Positions 1-7,980 of a stretch of DNA of 33,335 bases are shown here, piece after piece (within the stretch, counting starts at the first letter, position 1; every line of letters starts with the position of its first letter). Origin of the DNA: Stenotrophomonas chelatiphaga (lineage in GTDB: Bacteria; Pseudomonadota; Gammaproteobacteria; Xanthomonadales; Xanthomonadaceae); the NCBI RefSeq assembly GCF_001431535.1, contig NZ_LDJK01000044.1, positions 1 through 33,335 on the forward strand, written 5' to 3'. Position numbers and translations under genes: made by a program. The notes beneath the pieces were generated by a model. The model saw only the letters and a list, made by a program, of their open reading frames with translations. It ran no database searches and was not told the origin of the DNA.

Positions 1-100
1 TGTAGTTGTGGCGTCTGTTGTTTACCGTCCGTGCTATCGCCGAGAGCTTAAGGTGAGGATTCGTGGGCGGCGCCGGATGTGTAGAAGGTGCAAGACGCTT

Positions 101-153
101 GGTCGTCACGCTTCTGCCTGCCGCTGCGCTCGCCGAGCACGGCTCGGCGCTAC
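101..153 (-). repeat. REP element (GTAG palindrome), cluster 1 outer part
   Basis: Read on the minus strand this begins with GTAG (plus-strand CTAC at 150-153), followed by a hairpin formed by CGCCGAG and CTCGGCG, then a GC-rich tail ending in GTGACGACC. It matches 7928-7980 in the opposite orientation at 48 of 53 positions. GTAG-headed palindromes of this kind are typical REP sequences of Stenotrophomonas. It lies downstream of the amidohydrolase gene. Confidence 0.8.
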
Positions 154-167
154 CCCGCTCCGTTCCG

Positions 168-228
168 GTAGTGACGGCCGCTGGCCGTCTGCTTGCGCTC
201 CTGGTGGGTGACGACCGTTGGTCGTCAC
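168..228 (-). repeat. composite palindromic repeat, cluster 1 inner part
   Basis: Two perfect hairpins sit here. One has arms 173-179 and 183-189 and is headed by GTAG at 168-171. The other has 9-bp arms at 208-216 and 220-228. Read on the minus strand, 202-228 is identical over 27 bases to 7972-7998, and 168-189 is identical over 22 bases to 8074-8095. The element starts 35 bp past the amidohydrolase stop, where such repeats often act as mRNA 3' ends. Apart from these repeats I see no gene in 1-263. Confidence 0.8.
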
Positions 229-263
229 GCTTCCCGGGGCTACCGGAATTTCCGCGCCACGGC

Positions 264-1394
264 CTACAGCTTGAACTCGCGCGCCGCGTTGCCGTAATAG
301 ACCTTGTCGATCACCGCGCGCGGCAGCGACAGTCCTGCCACGTCAGCCTCCAGCACCTCGATCCGCTGGCTCTCCCCGGTCGCCAGATAGCGCCAGTCCG
401 ACTGCCATACCGCGTGCGTTTCCGCCTTGAACTGCGCCGGATCCGCGCCGGGCGACTGGGTCAGGTCGGTCCCGTACAGCAGCCGGTCCTGGTAGCGGAT
501 GAAGAAATCACGCACCTTCCTGCGATCGGCACTGGACTGGTACTGCACCTGGCTCATGCGCGCAGCCAGGTCCACCGTGGCCTGCGGAAAACGATCCAGG
601 AACGCAGCCAGCACGTCCACGTCGTACTCCAGGCTGGCCATGTGCGCACCCACCACGCGCAGCTGCGGATGGGCGGCGACGAAACGGTCGCGCACCGCCA
701 TCAGCTGGGCATGCGAGGGCTGCTCGGGGTGCAGGTACATGTGGTACTGCGGATGCTTTGCGAAGTACTCGCGATCGTTGTTGGTGGTCATCTTGTCCAG
801 CGGCAGCCAGCAGTTGTACGGCTCGCCCTGGTGCGCGATCAGCGGCACCCCCAGCGCGCGCACGTGTTCGGCCACCGCGGACAGGCCCGGATCATCCAGC
901 ATGATCGCCCTGCCCTGCGCATCCTTTTCCACCATGCCGATGTTCTTCCACACCTTCACCGCACGCGCGCCGTCTGCCACGTCACGATCCAGTGCCGCGG
1001 TGACCTGGCCGGGCCAGCCTTCGCTGCCATAGCCCTTCATCGAGAACGTGGTGGCCCAGTAGAAGCGCCCGGGATCCTGCTGCGCCTGGGCCAGCGCGAT
1101 CGCGTGCTGGTCCTGCAGGCTGGGGAAATCGGGGTAATCCACGTTGATCGAGAGCAGCCCGAAGTTGTCCGCGCGCGCCTGCTGCAGCAGCGCGGTGTCG
1201 CGGTCGTTGGCATGCACATGCGCATCGAATTTACGCACCTTGGCGAAGTCCGCCATGGCATAGGAGGGCTCAGCCGGCGCTGCTGCCGTTGTCGCATCCG
1301 GCTGTTCCAGAGGCGTCTTTTCCGGCGTGCAGGCGGTCAGGATGACCATTCCCATCACAGCACTTCCGGCCCAGCTACGCAGGTTCCACCGCAT
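264..1394 (-). CDS. amidohydrolase-family (Amidohydro_2-like) lipoprotein
   Basis: A 376-residue predicted metal-dependent hydrolase of the amidohydrolase superfamily (TIM-barrel). The N-terminus is a lipoprotein signal with lipobox Leu-Thr-Ala-Cys, Cys22 being the probable lipidation site, so it should be anchored in the cell envelope. Visible family marks are His59-Val-His61 after the first strand, His188 (AHQGEP), His251 (GAHM) and Asp310 (YGTD), which would ligate the metal and activate water. The substrate cannot be read from sequence; family members act on amides, lactones or as decarboxylases. It is transcribed away from the alpha-glycosidase operon across a short AT-rich gap (1395-1507), so the two may share regulation. 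It is unlikely to be the missing GalNAc-6-phosphate deacetylase, because that enzyme is cytoplasmic. Family is confident, function is not. Confidence 0.8.
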   Translation of the reverse strand: MRWNLRSWAGSAVMGMVILTACTPEKTPLEQPDATTAAAPAEPSYAMADFAKVRKFDAHVHANDRDTALLQQARADNFGLLSINVDYPDFPSLQDQHAIALAQAQQDPGRFYWATTFSMKGYGSEGWPGQVTAALDRDVADGARAVKVWKNIGMVEKDAQGRAIMLDDPGLSAVAEHVRALGVPLIAHQGEPYNCWLPLDKMTTNNDREYFAKHPQYHMYLHPEQPSHAQLMAVRDRFVAAHPQLRVVGAHMASLEYDVDVLAAFLDRFPQATVDLAARMSQVQYQSSADRRKVRDFFIRYQDRLLYGTDLTQSPGADPAQFKAETHAVWQSDWRYLATGESQRIEVLEADVAGLSLPRAVIDKVYYGNAAREFKL

Positions 1395-1507
1395 GACGCC
1401 CTCGCTGTTAGATAACGAAACTTAATCGAACCATATCGCAACAAAACGCTTGCATCAATCCAGAGCGCGTGCGCAGAATGCTAGCCATCTCCACCGGGTT
1501 GACGCTT
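1395..1507. promoter_or_regulatory. divergent promoter region, amidohydrolase / alpha-glycosidase operon
   Basis: This 113-bp gap between two divergent starts contains a distinctly AT-rich stretch (about 1408-1455) in an otherwise GC-rich window. It holds a spaced direct repeat CGAA-N6-CGAA near 1419-1434, a possible regulator site. I cannot assign a convincing -35/-10 pair in either direction. The promoter role is inferred from gene layout and base composition. Confidence 0.45.
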
Positions 1508-3607
1508 ATGCCACCGATCGGACGCCGTACCGCCCTGAAGCTGATTGCCGGAAGCGTGGCAGGCAGCATGGCCTGGAGTGCAGCCCCTTGGGTGCGCGCG
1601 GCCACTGCTGCACCCGCACCCGATGGCCGCGCAGGCGATGCCGTGCTCTCCATCGCCTTCGACAAGCGCATGCATACGCGCGTATGGCGCCACGGCAAGC
1701 CGCTCACCGGTTGGCAGCCCAGCGAAGCCCTGCTGCTGGCCAGCGGTGATGTCACCGATTTTGCGCTGGTCGAGCAGACCGCGCATGTGCTGGATGACCC
1801 CCGCCATGGGGCCGGCCGGCAGGTGGTGTTCACCGGTCGCTCGCGCGCGGCGGGCGTGGAAAAACAGGTCGCCATCAGCAGCTTCGACGCCCAGCCCGGA
1901 TTGGCCCTGCTGCAGGTGCGTTACCGCAACCTCGGCGATGCGCCGCTCGAAGTGACCGGCTGGCGCAGCAGCGCGTACCAACTGGACGACGCGCCCGGTG
2001 GCTTCTGGAGCTTCTCCGGCGCCACCCACACGGATCGCCGCGACTGGGTGCAGCCACTGGCGCCGGACTTCGACCAGCGCAACACGCTGGCGATGGATTC
2101 ATCCGATTATGGTGGTGGCACGCCGGTCGCCAATATCTGGCGTCGTGACGGCGGCCTGGCGGTAGGCCATGTCGAGCCAGTGCCGCGTCCGCTGGACATG
2201 CCGGTCAAGCGCACTGCAGAAGGCGCGGCCATCGCCATTGAATCGGCCACGGCGCAGACCCTCGCGCCGGGACAGGAACTGGTCACCGAACGCACCCTGC
2301 TGGCCGTGCATGAAGGCGATTTCTACGCGCCGCTGCAGCAGTACCAGGTGTTCATGCGCGGCGAAGGCATCGAAGGCCCGCGCCCGCCGGATTCGGCGTT
2401 CGCTCCCATCTGGTGCGCGTGGGGCTATGAACGTGATTTCCGCGTCGAGCAGATCTACGCCACCCTGCCCAAGGCCAGGGAACTGGGGTTTGAATGGGCC
2501 GTGCTGGATGATGGCTGGCAGACCAACGAAGGCGACTGGAAGATCGACCTGCGCAAATTCCCGCGCGGCGATGCGGACATGCGCGCGTTCACCGCCGAAG
2601 TGCGCCGGCACGGCATGCGCCCCCGCCTGTGGCTGGCACCGCTCGCAGCCGACCCCGGCAGCGACGTGCTGCACGACCACGTCGACATGCTGCTGCTGGA
2701 CAAGGAAGGCGCCTTCCAGACCGTGACCTGGTGGAACGCGCTGACCCAGTGTCCGGCCTACCAGCCGACCATCGATTTCTACGTCAACCTGGTCAGGAAG
2801 GCGATCGGCGACTGGGGATTTGAAGGCATCAAACTGGATGGCCAGCACCTCAACGCCGTGGCGCCCTGCCACAACCCGGCGCACAAGCACGCCAGCCCGG
2901 ACGACTCGGTCACCGGCCTGGCCACGTTCTGGAATGCGATCTACCGCGCCGCCCATGACGCCAATCCCGAGGCGGTGGTGGAGCTGTGCCCGTGCGGCAC
3001 CGCCTTCGCCTTCCACAACCTGCCGGCCACCGACCAGTTCCCGTCGTCGGACCCGTTGTCATCGTGGCAGGTACGCAGCAAGGGCAAGTCGATCAAGGCG
3101 CTGATCGGCGAGCGCAGCAGCTACGCCGGCGACCACGTGGAGCTGTCCGACAACCGCGATGACTTCGCCTCGAGCGTGGGCATCGGCGCGGTGATTTCCA
3201 GCAAGTTCACCTGGCCCAAGGATACCGATCGTCCTTCGGTACCGCTGCCGCCGGGCGGCTTCGTGCTGACCGACGAACGCGAAGCCCTGTGGCGCCGCTG
3301 GGTAGGCCTGTACAACACGCACATGCTGCCCAAGGGCGAGTATCTCGGCACGTTGTATGACATCGGCTTCGACAAGCCCGAAGCCCACGCCATCCGCAAG
3401 GACGGCGCGCAGTACTACACCTTCTATGCCCCGCGCTGGGACGGCAAGGTGGAGCTGCGCGGCCTGCCCGCCGGCCGCTGGCAGGTCCGCGACCTGTTCA
3501 ACGAAACCGACCTGGGCGTAGTGAATGGCGGTGCGGTCGCCAGCCTGCCCGCCCGCTTCGAACGCTTCCTGTTCCTGCAGGCCACCCGCGCCGGGAGCGC
3601 GGCATGA
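1508..3607 (+). CDS. Tat-exported GH36-like alpha-galactosidase / alpha-N-acetylgalactosaminidase
   Basis: About 699 residues, a secreted glycoside hydrolase of the melibiase (GH36-like) clan. The N-terminus carries a twin-arginine signal (Gly-Arg-Arg-Thr-Ala-Leu-Lys-Leu, then a hydrophobic run ending Val-Arg-Ala-Ala), pointing to the periplasm. An N-terminal beta-sandwich precedes the catalytic barrel. The predicted nucleophile is Asp444 in Lys-Leu-Asp-Gly and the predicted acid/base is Asp515 in Ser-Ser-Asp-Pro, downstream of Cys-Pro-Cys-Gly. The start at ATG 1508 is preferred because it places the twin arginines at the N-terminus; GTG 1469 and ATG 1478 are also in frame, and no start has a strong ribosome site. 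The stop overlaps the next start by 4 bp. The downstream amino-sugar genes suggest that GalNAc rather than galactose may be the released sugar; this is inference. Confidence 0.82.
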   Translation: MPPIGRRTALKLIAGSVAGSMAWSAAPWVRAATAAPAPDGRAGDAVLSIAFDKRMHTRVWRHGKPLTGWQPSEALLLASGDVTDFALVEQTAHVLDDPRHGAGRQVVFTGRSRAAGVEKQVAISSFDAQPGLALLQVRYRNLGDAPLEVTGWRSSAYQLDDAPGGFWSFSGATHTDRRDWVQPLAPDFDQRNTLAMDSSDYGGGTPVANIWRRDGGLAVGHVEPVPRPLDMPVKRTAEGAAIAIESATAQTLAPGQELVTERTLLAVHEGDFYAPLQQYQVFMRGEGIEGPRPPDSAFAPIWCAWGYERDFRVEQIYATLPKARELGFEWAVLDDGWQTNEGDWKIDLRKFPRGDADMRAFTAEVRRHGMRPRLWLAPLAADPGSDVLHDHVDMLLLDKEGAFQTVTWWNALTQCPAYQPTIDFYVNLVRKAIGDWGFEGIKLDGQHLNAVAPCHNPAHKHASPDDSVTGLATFWNAIYRAAHDANPEAVVELCPCGTAFAFHNLPATDQFPSSDPLSSWQVRSKGKSIKALIGERSSYAGDHVELSDNRDDFASSVGIGAVISSKFTWPKDTDRPSVPLPPGGFVLTDEREALWRRWVGLYNTHMLPKGEYLGTLYDIGFDKPEAHAIRKDGAQYYTFYAPRWDGKVELRGLPAGRWQVRDLFNETDLGVVNGGAVASLPARFERFLFLQATRAGSAA

Positions 3608-4530
3608 GCGCCGACGCGGTGTCCGTGCCGGTGGCACCGCGGCGGCGCCCGTGGCTCGGCTATGCGCTGGCTACCGTCGCGTTGTGGGGTGTCTGGGGCG
3701 CGCTGTCACCGCTGTCGGCCGCGCATGGCTTCCCGGACACGCTGGTGTACTGCGTGTGGGCGCTGACCATGCTGCCGCCGGCGCTGTACATCCTGTGGCG
3801 CGGCGGCTGGCAGCTGGAGCGTTCGCCGCGCGCGATCGGCTACGGGCTGATCATCGGCCTGCTCGGCGCGGGCGGACAGATGCTGCTGTTCCACACCCTG
3901 ACCATCGGCCCGGCGTACTTCGTGTTCCCGGTGATCTCACTGTCGCCGGTGGTCACCATCGCCCTGTCCTTCCTGCTGCTGCGCGAACGCACCGGCTGGC
4001 AGGGCACGCTGGGCATCGTACTGGCACTGGTCGCGCTGCCGCTGCTGGACTTCTCCTTCGGCAGCGGTGACGCCGGCCTGGGCTGGTTCCTGCAGTCGCT
4101 GCTGATCATGCTGGCCTGGGGCCTGCAGGCTTACTTCATGAAGCTGGCCAACGACAGCGTGCGGGCCGAAAGCATCTTCGCCTACATGACCGTCGGGGCC
4201 TTGCTGCTGGCGCCGGTCGCGCTGGCGATGACCGACTTCAGCCAGCCGATCAACTGGGGACTGGATGGCCCGTGGATGACCGCCGGCATCCAGATCCTCA
4301 ACGCGGTCGGCGCACTGACCCTGGTGTATGCGTTCCGCCACGGCAAGGCGATGGTGGTGGCACCGCTGAGCAATGCCGGCGCGCCGCTGGTCACCGCCGT
4401 ACTGTCGCTGCTGTTTGCCAGCGTGGTGCCCGGTCCGCTGAAGACCGTCGGCCTGGTGCTGGCGCTGGTCGCCTCGCTGCTGCTGGTGCTCGAACCCGAG
4501 CGCGAACCCACGCACCGCCCCCTTTCCTGA
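3604..4530 (+). CDS. DMT-superfamily (EamA) transporter, probable sugar permease
   Basis: 308 residues with about ten hydrophobic helices arranged as two EamA-type halves, an inner-membrane drug/metabolite transporter. The ATG overlaps the TGA of the glycosidase gene (ATGA), so translation is probably coupled. It is followed after 10 bp by agaZ. EamA proteins move amino acids, nucleotide sugars and other metabolites, and the direction cannot be read from sequence. Its position between a periplasmic glycosidase and cytoplasmic hexosamine enzymes suggests that it imports the liberated sugar, taking the place that a PTS or MFS permease holds in known GalNAc operons. Family assignment is firm; substrate and import direction are inference. 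Confidence 0.82.
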   Translation: MSADAVSVPVAPRRRPWLGYALATVALWGVWGALSPLSAAHGFPDTLVYCVWALTMLPPALYILWRGGWQLERSPRAIGYGLIIGLLGAGGQMLLFHTLTIGPAYFVFPVISLSPVVTIALSFLLLRERTGWQGTLGIVLALVALPLLDFSFGSGDAGLGWFLQSLLIMLAWGLQAYFMKLANDSVRAESIFAYMTVGALLLAPVALAMTDFSQPINWGLDGPWMTAGIQILNAVGALTLVYAFRHGKAMVVAPLSNAGAPLVTAVLSLLFASVVPGPLKTVGLVLALVASLLLVLEPEREPTHRPLS

Positions 4531-4540
4531 AGGACTCCCC

Positions 4541-5830
4541 ATGCACGCACTGCTCGACCTGGTCGCGCGGCATCGGCAGGGCCACGCCATCGGCGTGACC
4601 TCGATCTGCTCGGCCCATCCCCTCGTCATCGAAGCCAGCCTGCGCCACGCGCAGCGCAGCGGGCAGGCGCTGCTGCTGTTCGAAGCGACCTGCAACCAGG
4701 TCAACCAGGACGGTGGTTACACCGGGATGCGCCCGGCTGACTTCGTGCGCTTCGTGCACGGCATCGCCGCGCGGGTGGGTTTCGATACCGGGCGGATCCT
4801 GCTTGGCGGCGACCACCTGGGCCCGAATCCTTGGACGTCACTGGATGCCGCCGCGGCGATGGACAAGGCCGAGGTGATGGTCGGCGCGTACGTGGCAGCC
4901 GGCTTCCGCAAGATCCACCTCGACTGTTCAATGGCCTGCAAGGGCGATCCGGAACCGTTGCCCGAAGCGGAGATCGTCCGCCGCGCCGTGCGCCTGTGCC
5001 GCGCCGCCGAAGCCGCATGGGCCAGCGCAGGCGGGGAGGCACCGGTGTATGTGATCGGCACCGAGGTACCGGTCCCGGGCGGTGCGACCGAAGCCATCGA
5101 AGGCCTCGCCCTGACCACCCCGGCAGCGGCGCTGACCACCATCGAGGCGCACCGCGTGGCCTTCGCCGAAGCCGGCCTGGACGCGGCCTGGCAGCGCGTG
5201 CTGGCCTCGGTCGTGCAGCCGGGCGTGGAGTTCGACCACCACGATGTCATCGACTACGACAGCGACAAGGCGCAGCCGCTCAGCCAGGCGGTCACCGGCG
5301 TGCCGCAGCTGGTGTTCGAAGCGCATTCGACCGACTACCAGACGCGCGACGCGCTGGCGGCGCTGGTGCGCGACCACTTCGCCATCCTCAAGGTCGGCCC
5401 GGGCCTGACCTTCGCCCTGCGCGAAGCGTTGTGGGCCCTGGATGCGATCGAAGCGGAGTGGATCGACGACGACCGCCGCGCGCGCCTGCGCGAGGTGACC
5501 CTGCGCCGCATGCAGGAGTCGCCGGGCTACTGGCAGCGCTATTACCACGGCACCGGGCGGGCGCTGACCACCGACCTGCAGTACAGCCTGAGCGACCGCA
5601 TCCGCTACTACTGGCCGGACCCTGCCATCGAAGCCGCGCGCGCCCGGTTGTTCGACAACCTGCGCGCCGATCCACCGCCGCTGCCGCTCGTCAGCCAATA
5701 CCTTCCCCATGCCCTGCACGCAGTGCGCAACGGGACTGCCACGTTCGACCCGCAGTCCCTGGCCATGGCCCACATCAGCGCTGTCCTCGATGACTATCAC
5801 CATGCATGCCAAGACCATGACCTCTCCTGA
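4541..5830 (+). CDS. agaZ: AgaZ/GatZ/KbaZ family, tagatose-bisphosphate aldolase accessory subunit
   Basis: 429 residues matching the GatZ/KbaZ family along its length (TSICSAHP near residue 20, EATCNQVNQDGGYTGM, GGDHLGPNPW, HLDCSMAC, GTEVPVPGG). In E. coli these proteins stabilise and activate the class II aldolase GatY/KbaY, which splits tagatose-1,6-bisphosphate. In bacteria lacking a dedicated kinase, AgaZ has also been proposed to act as tagatose-6-phosphate kinase. Length is normal for the family. A good ribosome site (GAAGGA, six bases before ATG) fixes the start. No GatY-type catalytic subunit is in the window, so either it is encoded elsewhere or AgaZ has the kinase-type role. The 3' end overlaps agaS. 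Confidence 0.87.
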   Translation: MHALLDLVARHRQGHAIGVTSICSAHPLVIEASLRHAQRSGQALLLFEATCNQVNQDGGYTGMRPADFVRFVHGIAARVGFDTGRILLGGDHLGPNPWTSLDAAAAMDKAEVMVGAYVAAGFRKIHLDCSMACKGDPEPLPEAEIVRRAVRLCRAAEAAWASAGGEAPVYVIGTEVPVPGGATEAIEGLALTTPAAALTTIEAHRVAFAEAGLDAAWQRVLASVVQPGVEFDHHDVIDYDSDKAQPLSQAVTGVPQLVFEAHSTDYQTRDALAALVRDHFAILKVGPGLTFALREALWALDAIEAEWIDDDRRARLREVTLRRMQESPGYWQRYYHGTGRALTTDLQYSLSDRIRYYWPDPAIEAARARLFDNLRADPPPLPLVSQYLPHALHAVRNGTATFDPQSLAMAHISAVLDDYHHACQDHDLS

Positions 5831-6977
5831 CGTCCTCGGATTCCCCGAACCCCTGCTGGAGGCGAAGGGCGCGCTGTGGACGGCGCGCGAGATCGCCCAG
5901 CAGCCGGCCATGCTGCAGGCGACCCATGCGCTGGTGGCGTCGCTGGCCGAGCAGCTGCGCGCGTTCGTCGCGCCGCTGGTGGATGATCCCGGTGCACGGG
6001 TGATCCTGACCGGCGCCGGCACGTCGGCCTATATCGGCCAATGCCTGGCACCGCTGCTGGACCGCCAGCTCGCCGCCCGCGTGGACGCGGTCCCCACCAC
6101 CGACATCGTGTGTGCGCCGCAGCTGTACCTGGATCCGGGCCAGCCGCTGCTGCTGGTGTCCTTCGGGCGCTCCGGCAACAGCCCGGAAAGCCTGGCCGCG
6201 GTCGAACTGGCCGAAGCGCTGGTGGGCGACATCCGCCACCTGGTGGTGACCTGCAACCCGGCCGGTGCGCTGGCACGGATCCCGGTCGCGCAGGCGATGA
6301 CCCTGCTGCTGCCCGAGCAGACCCACGACACCAGCTTTGCGATGACCTCCAGCTTCAGCTGCATGATGTACGCAACGCTCGCCGCACTGTCGCCTGCGGC
6401 GGCACTGGACGCCCGCATCGCGCCGATCGCGCGTGCGACCGAAGCGGTGATCGACGGTGCCCTGCCGCTGCTGCGCACGCTGGCCGCGGCACGGAACGAC
6501 CGGGTGGTGTACCTCGGCAGCGGGCTGTTGCAGGGACTGGCGCGCGAAGCGTCGCTGAAGCTGGGCGAGCTGACCAATGGCGCGGTGGTGACCTGCTTCG
6601 ATTCGCCGCTGGGCTTCCGCCACGGGCCGAAGACCTTCGTCACCGACGACACGCTGGTGATCGTGTTCGTCTCCAACGATCCGTATACCCGCCGCTACGA
6701 CCACGACCTGATCGACGAACTGCGCCGCGATGGCTGTGCAGCGCGGGTGGTCGAAATCAGCGCCCAGCCACGCGCCGGCGCGCTGGATGACACCCTGGCC
6801 GTGCCCGGACTGGAACGCGCCGAAGACGTGGACCTGTTGTGGCCGTACGTGGCCGCCGCACAGATCTACGCGTTGCTGCATTCACTGGAGCGCGGGGTGA
6901 CCCCGGACAATCCGAACCCGGCCGGCATCGTCAACCGCGTGGTACAGGGCGTGCAGCTGTACGCGCTGGACGCATGA
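5817..6977 (+). CDS. agaS: AgaS, galactosamine-6-phosphate deaminase/isomerase (SIS)
   Basis: 386 residues with two SIS domains, very close in pattern to E. coli AgaS (384 residues). Shared blocks include LTGAGTSAYIG near residue 65, VPTTDI, SFGRSGNSPES, THDTSFAMTSS, YLGSGLLQGLARE, GFRHGPK and the C-terminal VNRVVQGVQLY. AgaS converts D-galactosamine-6-phosphate to D-tagatose-6-phosphate and ammonia in the cytoplasm. In-frame ATGs lie at 5790, 5802 and 5817; none has a clear ribosome site, and 5817 is chosen because it gives the family length and the smallest overlap (14 bp) with agaZ. Its stop overlaps the kinase start (ATGA). This is the strongest marker that the operon handles galactosamine-type sugars. 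Confidence 0.9.
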   Translation: MTSPDVLGFPEPLLEAKGALWTAREIAQQPAMLQATHALVASLAEQLRAFVAPLVDDPGARVILTGAGTSAYIGQCLAPLLDRQLAARVDAVPTTDIVCAPQLYLDPGQPLLLVSFGRSGNSPESLAAVELAEALVGDIRHLVVTCNPAGALARIPVAQAMTLLLPEQTHDTSFAMTSSFSCMMYATLAALSPAAALDARIAPIARATEAVIDGALPLLRTLAAARNDRVVYLGSGLLQGLAREASLKLGELTNGAVVTCFDSPLGFRHGPKTFVTDDTLVIVFVSNDPYTRRYDHDLIDELRRDGCAARVVEISAQPRAGALDDTLAVPGLERAEDVDLLWPYVAAAQIYALLHSLERGVTPDNPNPAGIVNRVVQGVQLYALDA

Positions 6978-7909
6978 CCGCCGCGCTCTACCTGGGCGTG
7001 GACGGCGGTGGCACCAAGACCCGGTTCGCGCTGATCGATGCCCAGGCCGGACTGCTTGCCGAAGCGCAGCTGGGCACCACCTACCATCCCCAGGTCGGAC
7101 TGGACGGGGTGCGCGAGATTCTGCGTGCAGGCATCGACACGGCGCTGGCGCAGGTGCAGGCGCGCGCGAGCGACATCCGCCACGCCTTCTTCGGCCTGCC
7201 TGCGTACGGCGAAGACAGCCGCGCCACCGCCCTGCTGCAGGCGATTCCCGGACAGGTACTGGGGCACGCGCGCTATGCCTGCGACAACGACATGGTGTGC
7301 GGCTGGGCCGGTTCGCTGGCCTGCGCCGATGGCATCAACATCATCGCCGGTACCGGTTCGATGGGCTACGGCCGACGCGCTGATGCGTCGGCGCGTGCGG
7401 GTGGCTGGGGCGAGGCGTTTTCCGATGAAGGGTCGGCGTACTGGATTGCCGTGCAGGGCTTGAACGCGTTCTCGCGGATGAGCGATGGACGGCTGCCGCG
7501 CGGTCCGCTGCACGCGATCCTGCGCGAACACTTCACGCTGGGCGAGCACGACCTGGACATCTGCGCGCATGTGTATGGCGAAGGCCATGGCTCGCGCGGC
7601 GAACTGGCCCAGCTGTCACCGCTGGTATCGCAGGCCGCGCTGGCAGGCGATACGGTGGCGGCGTCGATCTTCGAGCGTGCGGGGCAGGAACTGGCGGCCA
7701 TCGGCGAGGCCTTGCGGGTCACGCTGGGCTTCCAGCCCGGTGAGCCGGTGCCGCTGTCATGGTCCGGCGGGGCCTTCAGCGCAGGCGACGCGTTGATGCG
7801 CCCCTTCGCCGCCGCGCTGCACGCGGCGAGCCCGGACTTCGTGCTGCGCGCGCCCCTGCATGCGCCGCATTACGGCGCCGCGTTGTACGCGCGCCTGCTG
7901 GCGCGCTGA
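6974..7909 (+). CDS. agaK: BadF/BadG-type hexosamine kinase, probable AgaK (GalNAc kinase)
   Basis: 311 residues of the ASKHA-fold BadF/BadG/BcrA/NAGK family. The phosphate-binding loop Gly-Val-Asp-Gly-Gly-Gly-Thr-Lys-Thr lies at residues 8-16, a second nucleotide motif (INIIAGTGSMGYG) at about 119-131, and a conserved GWGEAFSDEGSA block follows. These kinases phosphorylate N-acetylhexosamines with ATP at C6. Beside agaS and agaZ the natural substrate is N-acetylgalactosamine or galactosamine, because a PTS-free route needs a cytoplasmic kinase. N-acetylglucosamine remains possible. The start ATG overlaps the agaS stop by 4 bp. It is the last gene of the operon; a REP cluster begins 19 bp after the stop. 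Confidence 0.8.
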   Translation: MTAALYLGVDGGGTKTRFALIDAQAGLLAEAQLGTTYHPQVGLDGVREILRAGIDTALAQVQARASDIRHAFFGLPAYGEDSRATALLQAIPGQVLGHARYACDNDMVCGWAGSLACADGINIIAGTGSMGYGRRADASARAGGWGEAFSDEGSAYWIAVQGLNAFSRMSDGRLPRGPLHAILREHFTLGEHDLDICAHVYGEGHGSRGELAQLSPLVSQAALAGDTVAASIFERAGQELAAIGEALRVTLGFQPGEPVPLSWSGGAFSAGDALMRPFAAALHAASPDFVLRAPLHAPHYGAALYARLLAR

Positions 7910-7927
7910 CGCCGCAGACGGACACTG

Positions 7928-7980
7928 GTAGCGCCGAGCCATGCCCGGCGAGCGCAGCGGAAGGCAACAGCGTGACGACC
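7928..7980 (+). repeat. REP element (GTAG palindrome), cluster 2
   Basis: GTAG at 7928-7931 is followed by an imperfect hairpin (CGCCGAG.. ..CCCGGCG, to 7950) and a tail ending GTGACGACC. It is the inverted counterpart of 101-153 (48 of 53 identical). It begins 19 bp after the agaK stop and probably forms the operon's 3' mRNA hairpin. Confidence 0.8.

Noticed and set aside
264..1394. Amidohydrolase as the GalNAc-6-phosphate deacetylase
   Set aside because: It has a lipoprotein signal, so it is outside the cytoplasm where the phosphorylated sugar would be, and its pattern is not that of NagA/AgaA.
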